A DNA stretch of 64,000 nt from Minwuiaceae bacterium (GCA_028278525.1 JANQEE010000011.1:310001-374000), one strand, 5' to 3'; counted from the first letter of the stretch, positions 44,314 through 55,377 are shown. Notes: generated by a model from the letters alone, not told the origin. Program-made: numbers and translations.

Positions 44314-45708
44314 ATGATCGTCGCCAACGCCTTCAGGGATCGCAAAGTTGCCGTTTTCGGACTGGGCCGGAGCGGCCTGTCGGCGGCGCGCGCCCTGGCC
44401 GCGGGCGGCGCCGAGCTGTTGGTCTGGGACGACAATGAAGATGGACGCGCCGAGGCGGCCGAGGCCGGCCTGGCGCTGGCCGATCCGCTGACCATGGACT
44501 GGGCCGGGGTCGAGGCGCTGGTGCTTAGTCCCGGCGTGCCGCTAACCCATCCCAAGCCGCACCCGGTGGTTGGCAAGGCGAAGGCCGCGAACGCGGAGAT
44601 CATCGGCGATGTCGAGGTCTTCATGCGGTCGACCGCCGGCATCCGCAAAACGGCCATCACGGGAACGAACGGGAAATCGACGACGACGGCGCTGATCGGG
44701 CACATCCTGAAAGGCAGCGGCCGGGCGACCGAGATCGGCGGCAACCTGGGCACGCCGGTGCTGGACCTGAAGACGCTGGACAGCGAAGGCGACTACGTCA
44801 TCGAGATGTCGTCGTACCAGATCGACCTGACGCCGTCGATGATCGCCGACGTCGCGGTGCTGCTGAACATCGCGCCCGACCATCTGGACCGGCATGGCGA
44901 CATGGCCGGCTACGTCGCGGTCAAGAAGCGGGTGTTCTCAGGACAGAGCGCCGGCGACGTCGCGGTAATCGGCATCGACGACGCCTATTGCGCCGACATC
45001 TGGGAAGAGCTGCGGCAGGGCGGCGCGCAATCGGTCGTGCCCGTGAGCGTTGGTCGGAAGCTGGAATTCGGCGTCTATGTCATCGACGGCATTCTGCACG
45101 ACGCGGCGGGCGGTGCCGGCGGCGCGGTGGTCGACCTCAACCGGATTGCGAGCCTGCCGGGTGAGCACAATTGGCAGAACGCCGCCGCTGCGTTTACGGC
45201 GACGCAGGCGTTGGGCCTCGCGACCGACATTATCGCGGCCGGCCTGCGCACGTTCCCCGGCCTGGCGCACCGCATGGAGCGCGTCGGCGAACTCGACGGC
45301 GTGGTCTTCATCAACGATTCGAAAGCGACCAACGCGGATGCGGCGGCGCGGGCGCTGGCCTGTTACGACACTATCTATTGGATCGCCGGCGGCCAGGCGA
45401 AGTCCGACGGGATCGAGCCGCTGTCGCCCTATTTCGACCGGGTCCGGCATGCGTTTCTGATCGGGGAGGCGGCGACCGACTTCGCGGCGACGCTGGAAGG
45501 CCAGGCGCCTTATACGATCTGCGGCGACCTGGAAGCCGCGGTCGATGCGGCGTGGCGGAAGGCGAAGGCGGACGGGCTGCCGGGCGCCGTGGTCATGCTG
45601 TCGCCCTCCTGCGCCTCGTTCGACCAGTACCGCAACTTCGAGATCCGTGGCGATGCCTTCCGCCAAGCCGTCCATCAACTCGACGGAGGCCGGCGATGGT
45701 CAGCCTGA
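44314..45708 (+). CDS. murD: UDP-MurNAc-L-Ala:D-Glu ligase MurD
   Basis: A 464-residue Mur ligase. The Rossmann opening is VAVFGLGRSGLSAARAL, the ATP loop AITGTNGKSTTTALIGH, followed by EMSSYQIDLTPS, NIAPDHLDRHG and INDSKATNADAAARAL. It adds D-glutamate to UDP-MurNAc-L-Ala. Four bases separate it from mraY. Its last 13 bases overlap ftsW, whose ribosome site (GGAGG) lies inside murD. Confidence 0.97.
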   Translation: MIVANAFRDRKVAVFGLGRSGLSAARALAAGGAELLVWDDNEDGRAEAAEAGLALADPLTMDWAGVEALVLSPGVPLTHPKPHPVVGKAKAANAEIIGDVEVFMRSTAGIRKTAITGTNGKSTTTALIGHILKGSGRATEIGGNLGTPVLDLKTLDSEGDYVIEMSSYQIDLTPSMIADVAVLLNIAPDHLDRHGDMAGYVAVKKRVFSGQSAGDVAVIGIDDAYCADIWEELRQGGAQSVVPVSVGRKLEFGVYVIDGILHDAAGGAGGAVVDLNRIASLPGEHNWQNAAAAFTATQALGLATDIIAAGLRTFPGLAHRMERVGELDGVVFINDSKATNADAAARALACYDTIYWIAGGQAKSDGIEPLSPYFDRVRHAFLIGEAATDFAATLEGQAPYTICGDLEAAVDAAWRKAKADGLPGAVVMLSPSCASFDQYRNFEIRGDAFRQAVHQLDGGRRWSA

Positions 45709-46817
45709 GCCGAACCGATACGTCGGTCGTCGGCCGCTGGTGGTGGACGGTCGACCGCTGGATGCTGGTGACGGTCGCGATGCTGATCGCGATCGGCTAC
45801 ATCCTGACCCTGGCGGCAAGCCCGGCGGTGGCCAACCGGCTGGAATTCGGCCAATTGCATTTCGTGGAACGTCAGGCGGTCTACTTGAGCCTGGCGATAC
45901 CGCTGATGTTCGCGGTTTCGCTGCTGCCGCCGCTGATGATCCGCCGGTTGGCGGTTGTCGGGTTCGTGGGCGCGTTGTTTCTGATGCTGCTGACCGTCCT
46001 GATCGGGCCGGAACTCAACGGCGCGCATCGCTGGCTGTCGCTCGGCGGCATGACTTTGCAGCCCTCCGAATTCGTCAAGCCGACGTTCGCCGTGGTCGCG
46101 GCCTGGATGCTGGCGGACAGCCGCCGCCTGGAAGCCTTCCCGGGTAAACAGATCGCCGTCGGACTCTATATCCTGATCGTCCTGATCCTGCTGGCTCAGC
46201 CCGATGTCGGGATGGCCCTGGTGGTCTCGGCCGTCTGGTTTGCGCAGGTTTTCATCGCCGGACTGCCGATGTTCTGGGTCACGGCGTTGATCTTCATGGG
46301 GCTGGCGGCGGCGGTCATCGTCTACACCTCGTTCGACCACGTCTCAGAGCGGGTGAACGCCTTTCTCGATTCCGACGGCGGCGGTTTCCAGATCGAGCGC
46401 GCGATGGACGCGTTCGCCAACGGCGGGGTCTGGGGCACCGGTCCGGGACAGGGCGCGGTCAAGCGTACGCTGCCGGACGCGCATACGGACTTCATCTTCG
46501 CCGTCGCCGGCGAGGAGTTCGGCCTGCTGCTCTGCCTGTTGATCATCGGCCTGTTCGCCTTTCTGGTGCTGCGCGGATTCAGCCGGCTGATGGCGGAGGA
46601 TAATTTGTTCATCATGCTGGCGTCGGCCGGCCTGCTGACCCAGTTCGGCCTGCAGGCGGTGATCAATATCGGCGTCAACTTGAGCCTGATGCCGACCAAA
46701 GGCATGACGCTGCCGTTCATTTCATATGGCGGATCTTCGATGCTGTCTTTAGCGCTGGGCATGGGCATGCTCTTGGCGCTGACCCGCCAGCGACCGCGGC
46801 TGGGAGGTGCGGAATGA
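45696..46817 (+). CDS. ftsW: Septal peptidoglycan glycosyltransferase FtsW
   Basis: A 373-residue SEDS protein with about ten membrane helices. Family strings are GAHRWLSLGGMTLQPSEFVK (with the catalytic-loop region nearby), HTDFIFAVAGEEFGLLLCL and INIGVNLSLMPTKGMTLPF followed by ISYGGSSM. It polymerises glycan strands at the septum together with FtsI. The start was taken as the ATG with GGAGG six bases ahead, inside murD. Confidence 0.97.
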   Translation: MVSLSRTDTSVVGRWWWTVDRWMLVTVAMLIAIGYILTLAASPAVANRLEFGQLHFVERQAVYLSLAIPLMFAVSLLPPLMIRRLAVVGFVGALFLMLLTVLIGPELNGAHRWLSLGGMTLQPSEFVKPTFAVVAAWMLADSRRLEAFPGKQIAVGLYILIVLILLAQPDVGMALVVSAVWFAQVFIAGLPMFWVTALIFMGLAAAVIVYTSFDHVSERVNAFLDSDGGGFQIERAMDAFANGGVWGTGPGQGAVKRTLPDAHTDFIFAVAGEEFGLLLCLLIIGLFAFLVLRGFSRLMAEDNLFIMLASAGLLTQFGLQAVINIGVNLSLMPTKGMTLPFISYGGSSMLSLALGMGMLLALTRQRPRLGGAE

Positions 46818-47950
46818 CTCCGCGCCGGCGTATCGTGCTCGCCGCTGGGGGCACCGGCGGGCATATTTTCCCGGCCCAGTCGCTGGCGGCGGAATTGACG
46901 ACGCGCGGGCATCGGCCCGTGGTCGTGACCGACCGGCGCGGCGCCGACTACAGCGCCGCTTTCCCGCATCTGGAACTGCACGCCATCCGCTCCGCCAGTC
47001 CGAGCGGCACGCTGTTCGCGAAGGCGAAGGCCGCGGTCGAGATCGGCGCGGGCACCTGGGCGGCGCGGGCTTTGTTCCGGCGGCTGCCGCCGTCGGTCGT
47101 GGTCGGGTTCGGCGGCTATCCGTCGTTTCCGGCGATGCTGGCCGCGGTGCGGATGGGTTGCCCGACATTGCTGCACGAACAGAACGCGGTGCTCGGCCGG
47201 GTCAACCGCCTGCTGGCGCCGCGGGTTTCCGCGCTGGCGCTGTCGTTCCCCGACACAAAGGGCATCCGGCCGCAGGACGAAGGCAAGGCGGCGGTGACCG
47301 GCAACCCGGTGCGCGAGGGCTTCGCCGCCGTGCGCGACCTGAAATATTCCGACCCCGGCGACGGGCCGCTGCGCTTGCTGGTCACCGGTGGCAGCCAGGG
47401 TGCGACGGTGCTGAGCGACGTGGTGCCCGCGGCTTTGGCGTTGCTGCCGGAGGCGTTTCGGAGCCGTTTGCGCGTCACTCAGCAATGTCGGGAAGAGGAT
47501 ATTGACCGGGTCCGCAAGGTGTATGCCGAGGCCGGCATCACCGCCGATCTGGCGTCGTTCATCGACAACGTGCCAAGCCTGCTGGCGTCCGCCCATCTGG
47601 CGATTACCCGCGCCGGCGCGTCGACGGTCGCCGAAATCGCCGCCGCGGGCCGGCCGGCGGTGATGGTGCCCTATCCGCACGCCACCGACGATCACCAGAC
47701 GGCCAACGCCAAGTCGCTGGTCAGCGCCGGCGGCGCCTGGATGATCCCGAACGAAAAATTTACCGTCGATGCCTGCCGCCAGACGTTGCAGGCCTTGTTC
47801 GGCGACCCTCTGACCCTGGCGGAGATGGCGGAGAGCGCGCGCAATGTCGGCCGCATCAGTGCGGCTTCGGATCTTGCCGACATGGTGGAACGGCTGGCCC
47901 GCGCCAACGGCGGCAGCGGCGACCCCGTGACGCGGAAGGTGGCGGCATGA
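46814..47950 (+). CDS. murG: Lipid II-forming GlcNAc transferase MurG
   Basis: A 378-residue GT28 enzyme. The N-terminal donor/acceptor loop is [17 protein letters not shown]; later motifs are [41 protein letters not shown] and the [17 protein letters not shown] loop (here [15 protein letters not shown]). It converts lipid I to lipid II on the inner face of the membrane. ATGA overlap with ftsW and with murC. Confidence 0.97.
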   Translation: MTPRRRIVLAAGGTGGHIFPAQSLAAELTTRGHRPVVVTDRRGADYSAAFPHLELHAIRSASPSGTLFAKAKAAVEIGAGTWAARALFRRLPPSVVVGFGGYPSFPAMLAAVRMGCPTLLHEQNAVLGRVNRLLAPRVSALALSFPDTKGIRPQDEGKAAVTGNPVREGFAAVRDLKYSDPGDGPLRLLVTGGSQGATVLSDVVPAALALLPEAFRSRLRVTQQCREEDIDRVRKVYAEAGITADLASFIDNVPSLLASAHLAITRAGASTVAEIAAAGRPAVMVPYPHATDDHQTANAKSLVSAGGAWMIPNEKFTVDACRQTLQALFGDPLTLAEMAESARNVGRISAASDLADMVERLARANGGSGDPVTRKVAA

Positions 47951-49383
47951 GAACGACGCTGCCTTTGGATATCGGACCGATCCATTTCGTCGGGATGGGC
48001 GGCATCGGCATGAGCGGCATCGCCGAGGTAATGCACAATCTGGGCTACCAGGTGCAGGGCAGCGATATCGCCGCCAACGCCAACGTGCTGCGCTTGCGCG
48101 ATCTCGGCATCACGGTGCACGAAGGCCACGCCGCCGACAATCTGGGCTTGGCCCAGGCGGTGGTGATCTCCTCTGCCGTGAAGGCCGACAACCCGGAAGT
48201 CGAAGCCGCGCGAAACCGGTTCATCCCGGTGGTGCGCCGGGCCGAAATGCTGGCCGAGCTGATGCGTCTGAAGTGGTCGATCGCGGTGGGCGGCACGCAC
48301 GGCAAGACCACGACGACGTCGCTGATCGCCGCCTTGCTGGATGCCGGCGGCCTGGACCCGACCGTGATCAACGGCGGCATCATCAACGCCTACGGCACCA
48401 ACGCCCGCCTCGGCGACGGCGACTGGATGGTGGTCGAGGCGGACGAGTCCGACGGCACCTTCGTGAAGCTGCCGGCGACCGTCGCCGTTGTGACCAACAT
48501 CGATCCCGAGCACCTGGATTTTTACGGCGACTTCGACGCCGTGCGCGCCGCCTTCCAGGCCTATGTGGAAAACGTGCCGTTCTACGGTTTCGCCGCGCTT
48601 TGCATCGACCATGCGGAAGTGCAGGCGATGATCGGCCGCGTCTCCGACCGCCGCATCGTCACCTACGGATTCAATCCGCAGGCCGACGTGCGCGCGGTCA
48701 ACCTTCAGTTCTCCGGCGGCGGCTGCCAGTTCGACGCGGCGATCACCGACCGGCAGACCGGCGATACCCGCCTGCTGGAAGGCCTGAGCCTGCCGATGCC
48801 GGGCGAGCACAACGTGCAGAACAGCCTGGCCGCGCTGGTCGTCGCGCAGGAACTGCATTTCGACGACGACGTAGTGCGCCGGGCCTTCAGCGAGTTCAAA
48901 GGCGTCAAGCGCCGTTTCACAAAGACCGGCGAGGTCGACGGCATAACGGTGATCGACGATTACGGCCACCATCCGGTCGAGATCAGCGCGGTGCTGGACG
49001 CGGCGCGGCGCGCCTATCCCGACAGCAAGCTGATCGCCGTAGTTCAGCCGCACCGTTATTCCAGGCTGCACGACCTGTTCGAAGATTTCTGCACCTGCTT
49101 CAACGATGCCGATGTGGTTCTGGTCACCGACGTTTTCGCGGCGGGCGAACAGCCGATCGAAGGCGCCGACCGCGACGGTCTGGTGACCGGGCTGCGCGAC
49201 CACGGCCATCGCCAGGCATTGCCCTTGTCCGGGCCGGACGCGCTGGCGGCGACGATCGACGGGCTGGCGAATCCCGGGGACCTGGTGCTCTGCCTCGGCG
49301 CCGGCAGCATTTCCGCCTGGGCGAATGCCCTGCCGGGCGAGTTGAAGAAACTGCGGCCGTCCAAGCCGGGAGCGGGGCGATGA
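47947..49383 (+). CDS. murC: UDP-MurNAc:L-Ala ligase MurC
   Basis: A 478-residue Mur ligase, first in the peptide series. It opens [18 protein letters not shown]; the ATP loop is [15 protein letters not shown], followed by [21 protein letters not shown] and the [11 protein letters not shown] motif. Start overlaps murG by four bases and the stop overlaps murB. Confidence 0.97.
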   Translation: MRTTLPLDIGPIHFVGMGGIGMSGIAEVMHNLGYQVQGSDIAANANVLRLRDLGITVHEGHAADNLGLAQAVVISSAVKADNPEVEAARNRFIPVVRRAEMLAELMRLKWSIAVGGTHGKTTTTSLIAALLDAGGLDPTVINGGIINAYGTNARLGDGDWMVVEADESDGTFVKLPATVAVVTNIDPEHLDFYGDFDAVRAAFQAYVENVPFYGFAALCIDHAEVQAMIGRVSDRRIVTYGFNPQADVRAVNLQFSGGGCQFDAAITDRQTGDTRLLEGLSLPMPGEHNVQNSLAALVVAQELHFDDDVVRRAFSEFKGVKRRFTKTGEVDGITVIDDYGHHPVEISAVLDAARRAYPDSKLIAVVQPHRYSRLHDLFEDFCTCFNDADVVLVTDVFAAGEQPIEGADRDGLVTGLRDHGHRQALPLSGPDALAATIDGLANPGDLVLCLGAGSISAWANALPGELKKLRPSKPGAGR

Positions 49384-50324
49384 TGGCGGCGCAGCGCACA
49401 CCGGAGACCCTGATCGACCGGCTGCCGCCGGGGCGTGGCCGGCTGACCGAAAACGCGGACCTGTCGAAAGTGACCTGGTTCCGCGTCGGCGGGCCGGCCG
49501 AGGTGCTGTTCCGGCCGGAAGATAAGGACGACCTGGCCGACTTCCTGCGCGGCACGCCGGCGGATGTTCCGCTGACCGTGATGGGTGTCGGTTCCAATCT
49601 GCTGGTGCGCGACGGCGGCGTCGAGGGCGTGGTAATCCGGTTGGGGCGCGAATTCGCCCGGGTGGAGATCGACGGCACGGACGTTAGGGCGGGCGCCGGC
49701 GCGCCGGACGTTAATGTGGCGCTGACCTGCCGCGACCATGGCGTTGGCGGCCTGGAATTCCTGCGCGGTATTCCCGGCACCATCGGCGGCGCGCTGCGCA
49801 TGAATGCCGGCGCTTATGGCCGCGAGATCAAGGATGTGCTGGTCGAGGCCGAGGCGGTCGACCGAAGCGGCAACGTGCATCGGGTGCAGGCCGCCGATCT
49901 GGGCCTGGAGTATCGTAAGAGCGCCGCGCCCGAGGATTGGATTTTCACCACGGCATTGCTGCGCGGCACGGCCGAGGACAAAGCGGTGATCGCCAAGCGG
50001 CTGGCCGCCGTCAGCGAGGCGCGCTCGGAAACCCAGCCGGTCAAGTCGCGGACCGGCGGATCGACTTTCAAGAACCCGCCGGGCGCCAAGGCCTGGGAGT
50101 TGATCGACGCGGCGGGCTGCCGCGGCCTGAAGCGCGGCGGCGCCATGGTGTCCGAGCAGCACTGCAACTTCCTGATCAATACCGGCGGCGCGACGGCGGC
50201 CGACCTGGAAGGGTTGGGCGAGGAAGTCCGCCGCCGGGTCGAGCAGGCGAGCGGCGTGGTTCTGGACTGGGAGATCAAGCGGATCGGCCGACATGCGGAG
50301 CGCAAGTCGGAGGGGGCGTCATGA
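49380..50324 (+). CDS. murB: UDP-N-acetylenolpyruvoylglucosamine reductase MurB
   Basis: A 314-residue FAD enzyme. Conserved strings are [28 protein letters not shown] and [20 protein letters not shown], then [18 protein letters not shown] with the proton-donor Ser, and [14 protein letters not shown]. It lacks the long insert of E. coli MurB, so it is the shorter type II form. Two adjacent ATG codons are possible; the first overlaps the murC stop. Confidence 0.96.
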   Translation: MMAAQRTPETLIDRLPPGRGRLTENADLSKVTWFRVGGPAEVLFRPEDKDDLADFLRGTPADVPLTVMGVGSNLLVRDGGVEGVVIRLGREFARVEIDGTDVRAGAGAPDVNVALTCRDHGVGGLEFLRGIPGTIGGALRMNAGAYGREIKDVLVEAEAVDRSGNVHRVQAADLGLEYRKSAAPEDWIFTTALLRGTAEDKAVIAKRLAAVSEARSETQPVKSRTGGSTFKNPPGAKAWELIDAAGCRGLKRGGAMVSEQHCNFLINTGGATAADLEGLGEEVRRRVEQASGVVLDWEIKRIGRHAERKSEGAS

Positions 50325-51232
50325 GCAAGCATGTCGCCGTTCTCATGGGTGGCTGGTCGGCGGAGCGCGAGGTGTCGCTGGTGACCGGCAAGGCGGTGGT
50401 CAAGGCGCTGAAGGAAGCGGGCTATCGCGCAACCGGCATCGATGTCGACCGGGATGTCGCCAGCGTTCTGAAGAAGAAAAAGCCGGACGTCGTCTTCAAT
50501 GCCCTGCACGGGCGGTTCGGCGAGGACGGCAAGATCCAGGGCGTGCTGGAGATCCTGGGGATTCCCTATACCCATTCGGGCGTCATGGCCTCTGCGCTGG
50601 CGATGGACAAGCCGATCGCCAAACGGCTGTTCGCCGATGTCGGCATTCCCTGCGCCGAAGGATCGGTGCTGCATCGCGAGCAGGTGCAGCGTGGTGAGCT
50701 GATCGACCCGCCATACGTGATCAAGCCGTCGAACGAAGGCTCCAGCGTCGGCGTTCGCATCGTGCTCGAGGGCGACAACTTCTCCGCCGCCGACGAGCCC
50801 TGGCGCTTTGGGGAACAGGTGTTGGTCGAGCGCTATATCGCCGGCCGCGAGATTCAGGTCGCGGTAATGGGCGACCGGGCGCTCGGCGCCATCGAGATCC
50901 AGCCGAAGGGCCGCTTCTACGATTACGAAGCCAAATATACCGACGGCAAGGCCGATCATCTGATGCCCGCGCCGATCCCTGAGAAGGACTACGAAGAAGC
51001 CTGCCGCCTGTCGCTGCTGGCGCATCAGACGCTGGGTTGCCGCGGCGTGTCGCGCGCCGATCTGCGCTACGACGATACCGGCGGCGGGCCGGGCAAGCTG
51101 TACATGCTGGAGATCAACACCCAGCCCGGCATGACGCCTTTGTCGTTGGTGCCGGAGATCGCCGCCTATCACGGCATCGGGTTTGCCGAACTGTGCGGCT
51201 GGATGGTGGAGGACGCCGGATGCGACCGCTGA
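50321..51232 (+). CDS. ddl: D-alanine-D-alanine ligase
   Basis: A 303-residue ATP-grasp enzyme. It starts HVAVLMGGWSAEREVSL; other motifs are NALHGRFGEDGKIQGVLE, IPYTHSGVMASALAMDK, VIKPSNEGSSVGV and the metal-binding YMLEINTQPGMTPLSL. The Tyr of the IPYTHSG motif is that of typical D-Ala-D-Ala (not D-Lac) ligases. It makes the dipeptide used by MurF. Overlaps murB by four and ftsQ by thirteen bases. Confidence 0.97.
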   Translation: MSKHVAVLMGGWSAEREVSLVTGKAVVKALKEAGYRATGIDVDRDVASVLKKKKPDVVFNALHGRFGEDGKIQGVLEILGIPYTHSGVMASALAMDKPIAKRLFADVGIPCAEGSVLHREQVQRGELIDPPYVIKPSNEGSSVGVRIVLEGDNFSAADEPWRFGEQVLVERYIAGREIQVAVMGDRALGAIEIQPKGRFYDYEAKYTDGKADHLMPAPIPEKDYEEACRLSLLAHQTLGCRGVSRADLRYDDTGGGPGKLYMLEINTQPGMTPLSLVPEIAAYHGIGFAELCGWMVEDAGCDR

Positions 51233-52215
51233 GCGTTAGCCGCAACGACCGTATCGCGCCGAGCGGCGGCAAGGGTAAGTCCCGCAAGGGCGATTCCGTC
51301 ATGGTCATCGAACTGCGCGGAGCGCTGATCGAGTTCTGGGTCGGCTGTCGGCAATGGGTCGACCGCTTCGTCGGTCTGTTCCGCAGGACCGGCGGCAAGC
51401 GGGGCGCCGGCCGGCGCCGGCCGCCGTCGCGTCTGCAGCGCTCGATCCGCCGGTTCGGCGTCGGCTCCAGCGTCAGCATCGTGTTGTTCGTGCTGGGCCT
51501 GTGGATCTGGCATTCGGGTTTCCTTGGCCGGGTGGCGGCGGAAATCGAAGCGGCGGCGGCCGCGGTAATGACCGAGGCCGGTTTGACGGTTCAGCAGGTC
51601 ACTCTGATCGGGCGCGATTTGGCCCCGCGCCAGGATCTGGCCCGCGCCGTCGGCGTGAAGCGCGGCGACCCGATCCTGTTTGTCGATGTCGACGAGATTC
51701 GCGAACGGCTGGAAGGGATCGGCTGGATCAGGTCCGCGACCGTGGTGCGCGAGCTGCCGCGCACCATTCGCGTCACCATCGACGAGCGGGTGCCTCTGGC
51801 CCGCTGGCAGCGCGATCAGCGCACCGTGCTGATCGACGCCGAAGGCGAGGAAATCGCGAGCCGCGGCCTGGAGGCCTTCAAACATCTGCCCCGCGTCGTC
51901 GGGGGCGGGGCGGAGAACCGCGCGGCCGATCTGCTTGCGCTGCTGGCGGCCGAACCGCGGCTGTTCGCGATGGTTCGTCACGCGACCTTGATCCGGCAGC
52001 GGCGGTGGGATGTCGGGCTTGAGGGCGGCATCACGGTCAGGCTGCCGGAGCAGGATATTCCCGCGGCGTGGCGGCGTCTGGCGAAAATCGACAGCAAGCA
52101 GCGATTGCTGCAGCGCGATCTGGTGGCCGTGGACTTGCGATATGGGGATCGCCTGGTGGTGCGGCTGACGCCGAAGGCCGCCCAGGCGCGGCGGGAACTG
52201 GACAGACAAACCTGA
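51220..52215 (+). CDS. ftsQ: Cell-division protein FtsQ
   Basis: A 331-residue bitopic protein. A long basic cytoplasmic lead (about 80 residues, with a RRRPPSRLQRSIRRFG stretch) precedes one membrane helix (SVSIVLFVLGLWIWHSGFL). The periplasmic POTRA domain begins VQQVTLIGRDLAPRQDLARA and continues RERLEGIGWIRSATVVRELP. The start ATG has GGAGG upstream and lies in the end of ddl. It links FtsL/FtsB to the divisome. A 50-base gap leads to ftsA. Confidence 0.94.
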   Translation: MRPLSVSRNDRIAPSGGKGKSRKGDSVMVIELRGALIEFWVGCRQWVDRFVGLFRRTGGKRGAGRRRPPSRLQRSIRRFGVGSSVSIVLFVLGLWIWHSGFLGRVAAEIEAAAAAVMTEAGLTVQQVTLIGRDLAPRQDLARAVGVKRGDPILFVDVDEIRERLEGIGWIRSATVVRELPRTIRVTIDERVPLARWQRDQRTVLIDAEGEEIASRGLEAFKHLPRVVGGGAENRAADLLALLAAEPRLFAMVRHATLIRQRRWDVGLEGGITVRLPEQDIPAAWRRLAKIDSKQRLLQRDLVAVDLRYGDRLVVRLTPKAAQARRELDRQT

Positions 52216-52265
52216 GCGTAGAGGGACAAACGCCGATGGCGTTGTATTCGAGGGGAACATAAAGC

Positions 52266-53501
52266 GTGGCGCGTAGCGGATTGATTGCCGGTCTGGATGT
52301 CGGCACGACCAAGGTGTCGTGTTTCGTCGCGCGGCTGGACGGCCAGTCGGTGCGCGTGGTCGGCATCGGCCATCAGGTTGCGCGGGGCTTACGCGCCGGC
52401 GCCATCGTCGATATGGACGCGGTGGAGGAATCGATCCGCGCCGCGGTCGACGCCGCCGAGCGTATGGCCGGGGAGACCGTGCGCGATGCGTTCGTCAACC
52501 TGTCCGGCGGGTTCCCCGCGTCGCATACGGTCGGCGTCGAAGTCTCGATCGCAGGCCATGCCGTGGAAGATACGGACCTGCGCCGGGTGCTCGACCATGC
52601 GCGGGCTCGGCAGGAGCCGGGCGAACGCGAGGTCGTGCACGCCATTCCGGTCGGCTTCACCATCGACGGTTCCAACGGCATCCGCGAGCCGCGCGGCATG
52701 TATGGCGAGCGGCTGGGCGTCAACATGCATGTGGTCACGGCAGCCAGCGGGCCGATGCGCAACCTGTCGGTTTGCGTGGAACGCTGCCATCTGAACATCG
52801 CCGGCCTGGTCGTCTCGCAGTACGCGTCGGGCCTCGCCTGCCTGGTCGAGGACGAAACCGACCTCGGCGTCACCCTGGTCGATATGGGCGGCGGCACGAC
52901 GAAGATCGCCGTGTTCTACGACGGCGCGATGATCCATTCCGACGCCGTGCCGATCGGCGGCGGCCACGTCACCAACGACATCGCCCGCGGCCTGTCGGCG
53001 CCGCTCAGCCATGCCGAGCGCCTGAAGACGCTCTACGGCAGCGCGCTGCCCACGCCGTCGGACGAGGGCGAGATGATCACGGTGCCGCAGGTCGGCGAGA
53101 CGGACGAGGAGGCGGTCAGCCATGTGCCGCGCTCCATCCTGGTCGGCATCATCAAGCCGCGGCTGGAAGAGACCTTCGAACTGGTGCGCGACCGGCTGTC
53201 TTCCAGCGGCGTGGAAAAGCTGGCCGGGCGGCGGGTGGTGCTGACCGGCGGCGCGAGCCAGTTGCAGGGCGTGCGGGACCTGGCCGCGCGCGTTTTGGAT
53301 AAACAGGTGCGGATCGGCCGGCCGATCCGTCTGCAGGGCCTGGCGGAATCGACCGCCGGACCGGCCTTTGCCAGCTGTGCCGGGCTGCTGTTCTACGCGG
53401 CGCGGGACTGGACCGAAGTGATCGATACAGAGCCGGAAACCGAGACGGACATACCGGGCCGCCTGGCGCGGATCGGCAAATGGCTGCGAGAGAATTTTTG
53501 A
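52266..53501 (+). CDS. ftsA: Cell-division protein FtsA
   Basis: A 411-residue actin-fold protein beginning at a GTG with GAGGGG upstream. The phosphate loops are LIAGLDVGTTKVSCFVA and GVTLVDMGGGTTKIAVF, and the adenosine motif is VVLTGGASQLQGVRDLA. The C-terminus ends in an amphipathic helix (RIGKWLRENF) that tethers it to the membrane. It anchors FtsZ filaments and helps activate septal synthesis. Confidence 0.97.
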   Translation: MARSGLIAGLDVGTTKVSCFVARLDGQSVRVVGIGHQVARGLRAGAIVDMDAVEESIRAAVDAAERMAGETVRDAFVNLSGGFPASHTVGVEVSIAGHAVEDTDLRRVLDHARARQEPGEREVVHAIPVGFTIDGSNGIREPRGMYGERLGVNMHVVTAASGPMRNLSVCVERCHLNIAGLVVSQYASGLACLVEDETDLGVTLVDMGGGTTKIAVFYDGAMIHSDAVPIGGGHVTNDIARGLSAPLSHAERLKTLYGSALPTPSDEGEMITVPQVGETDEEAVSHVPRSILVGIIKPRLEETFELVRDRLSSSGVEKLAGRRVVLTGGASQLQGVRDLAARVLDKQVRIGRPIRLQGLAESTAGPAFASCAGLLFYAARDWTEVIDTEPETETDIPGRLARIGKWLRENF

Positions 53502-53619
53502 TGAAACAAGAAACGGAAAAGCCGGTCGCCAAACCGGCAAATGAGCGCGTAACGGGCGTGCCAAGACGACGGACTGAAGGGACGGACCAAAGAACAGACC
53601 ATCTTACCGGAGGTGAACT

Positions 53620-55377
53620 ATGCCAATCAGCTTGACTATCCCGACCGCCACCGAACTTAAGCCACGTATCCTGGTGTTCGGTGTCGGCGGCGCCGGCGGC
53701 AACGCCGTGAACAACATGATCAACGCCCAATTGGAAGGTGTCGAGTTCGTCGTCGCCAACACCGATGCGCAGGCGCTGACCCTGTCCGCCACGGACAACC
53801 GCTTACAGCTCGGCGTTTCGATGACCCAGGGCCTGGGGGCGGGGTCCCGGCCGGACATCGGCCGCGGCTCGGCCGAGGAGGCGATCGACCAGATCACCCA
53901 GCAGTTGGAAGGCTGCCACATGTGCTTCATCACCGCCGGCATGGGCGGCGGCACGGGCACCGGCGCGGGCCCCGTGGTCGCGCGCGCGGCGCGTGAGATG
54001 GGCATCCTGACAGTCGGCGTGGTGACCAAGCCGTTCCAGTTCGAAGGCGCACACCGCATGGCGATCGCGGAGGGCGGTATCGACGAAATGCAACAGTATG
54101 TCGATACGCTGATCGTCATCCCGAACCAGAACCTGTTCCGCATCGCCAACGAGAAGACCACTTTCGCCGATGCCTTCAAGATGGCGGACGACGTTCTCCA
54201 CATGGGCGTGCGCGGCGTGACCGACCTGATGGTGATGCCGGGCCTGATCAATCTCGACTTCGCCGACGTGCGCACAGTGATGAGCGAAATGGGCAAGGCG
54301 ATGATGGGGACCGGCGAGGCCGGCGGCGAGGATCGAGCGATCCAGGCGGCCGAAGCGGCGATTTCCAACCCGCTGCTGGACGACATCTCGTTGAAGGGCG
54401 CCCGGGGCGTGCTGATCAACATCACCGGCGGTTCGGATCTCACCCTGTTCGAAGTCGACGAAGCGGCCAACAAAATCCGCAACGAGGTCGACGCGGACGC
54501 CAACATCATCGTCGGATCCACGTTCGACGACGGTCTGGACGGGGCGATGCGGGTTTCCGTCGTGGCGACGGGCATCGATGCCGAAGAGGCGGTGCGCGAC
54601 CGTCCGGTGGCGGTGCCGGCAACGCCGTTCACGCGGCCGCTGTCGGTCGAGCCGGAACGGCCGGCAGAGCCGGAGCTTGAGCCGGAGATCGAGTACGAAG
54701 AGGAAGTGGCTGCCTATGAGGAGCCGGTTGCCGAGCCTCTGGCCTTCCCGCAGACCAGCGAACCGCAACCGGCAGCGGCTTATTCGGTCGGCAACACCGC
54801 CGTCGCGGTGGCCGAACCGGTCGCCGAGCCGGCGCCGGTCGTGGCTCAAGCAGCGCCGGTGCAGCAGCCGGCGGTCGCCCAACAGCCGACCGTGGCCCAG
54901 CAGCCAATGCAACAGGCGGCGCACCGCGATGCCCCGTTCATCGCACCGCCGCCGGCACGGCCCGAAGTCCGTCGCGACCCGATCCGTGCCCGCGATCCGT
55001 TCCAGGATGCGGAGCTGACCCGGTCGCAGCCGGCGGCGGCTCAGCCCGAGGCTGCCTACCAGGAGACCGTTCAGCCGGAAGCCGGCGAGCCGCCGCGGCG
55101 CGAGGCGAGCCTGTTCGAGCGGATCACCGGAACCGGGCGGGCGCGGCCGGTCGGTGCGACCGAAGCCGCGCAGCCGGCCCCCACCGCACCGCAACGTCAG
55201 AGCCCGGCGGCTGTCTCCAGCCCGATGCCGACGCAGAGGCCCGCCGCCCCGGCGACGGACGATGCGGCGGCCGAGCGGCAGACCGTCAAGACCGAGCGGA
55301 TGGACCGGCTGGTCACGCCGCAAAGTGAAGATCAGAACCTGGATATTCCGGCGTTCCTGCGCCGCCAGGCCAACTGA
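53620..55377 (+). CDS. ftsZ: Cell-division GTPase FtsZ with extra-long linker
   Basis: A 585-residue tubulin homologue. The GTPase core (to about residue 325) has [15 protein letters not shown], the tubulin signature [15 protein letters not shown] and the T7 region [11 protein letters not shown]. Residues about 330-565 are a Pro/Gln/Ala/Glu-rich disordered linker, much longer than in E. coli (383 residues in all). The conserved C-terminal peptide [13 protein letters not shown] binds FtsA. A strong GGAGGTGA lies before the ATG. The 118-base gap after ftsA may hold an extra promoter. Confidence 0.98.
   Translation: MPISLTIPTATELKPRILVFGVGGAGGNAVNNMINAQLEGVEFVVANTDAQALTLSATDNRLQLGVSMTQGLGAGSRPDIGRGSAEEAIDQITQQLEGCHMCFITAGMGGGTGTGAGPVVARAAREMGILTVGVVTKPFQFEGAHRMAIAEGGIDEMQQYVDTLIVIPNQNLFRIANEKTTFADAFKMADDVLHMGVRGVTDLMVMPGLINLDFADVRTVMSEMGKAMMGTGEAGGEDRAIQAAEAAISNPLLDDISLKGARGVLINITGGSDLTLFEVDEAANKIRNEVDADANIIVGSTFDDGLDGAMRVSVVATGIDAEEAVRDRPVAVPATPFTRPLSVEPERPAEPELEPEIEYEEEVAAYEEPVAEPLAFPQTSEPQPAAAYSVGNTAVAVAEPVAEPAPVVAQAAPVQQPAVAQQPTVAQQPMQQAAHRDAPFIAPPPARPEVRRDPIRARDPFQDAELTRSQPAAAQPEAAYQETVQPEAGEPPRREASLFERITGTGRARPVGATEAAQPAPTAPQRQSPAAVSSPMPTQRPAAPATDDAAAERQTVKTERMDRLVTPQSEDQNLDIPAFLRRQAN

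Noticed and set aside
53501..53635. 44-codon frame between ftsA and ftsZ starting at TGATG
   Set aside because: It overlaps the strong ftsZ ribosome site and start, lacks its own Shine-Dalgarno and has unremarkable basic composition; more likely leader sequence.
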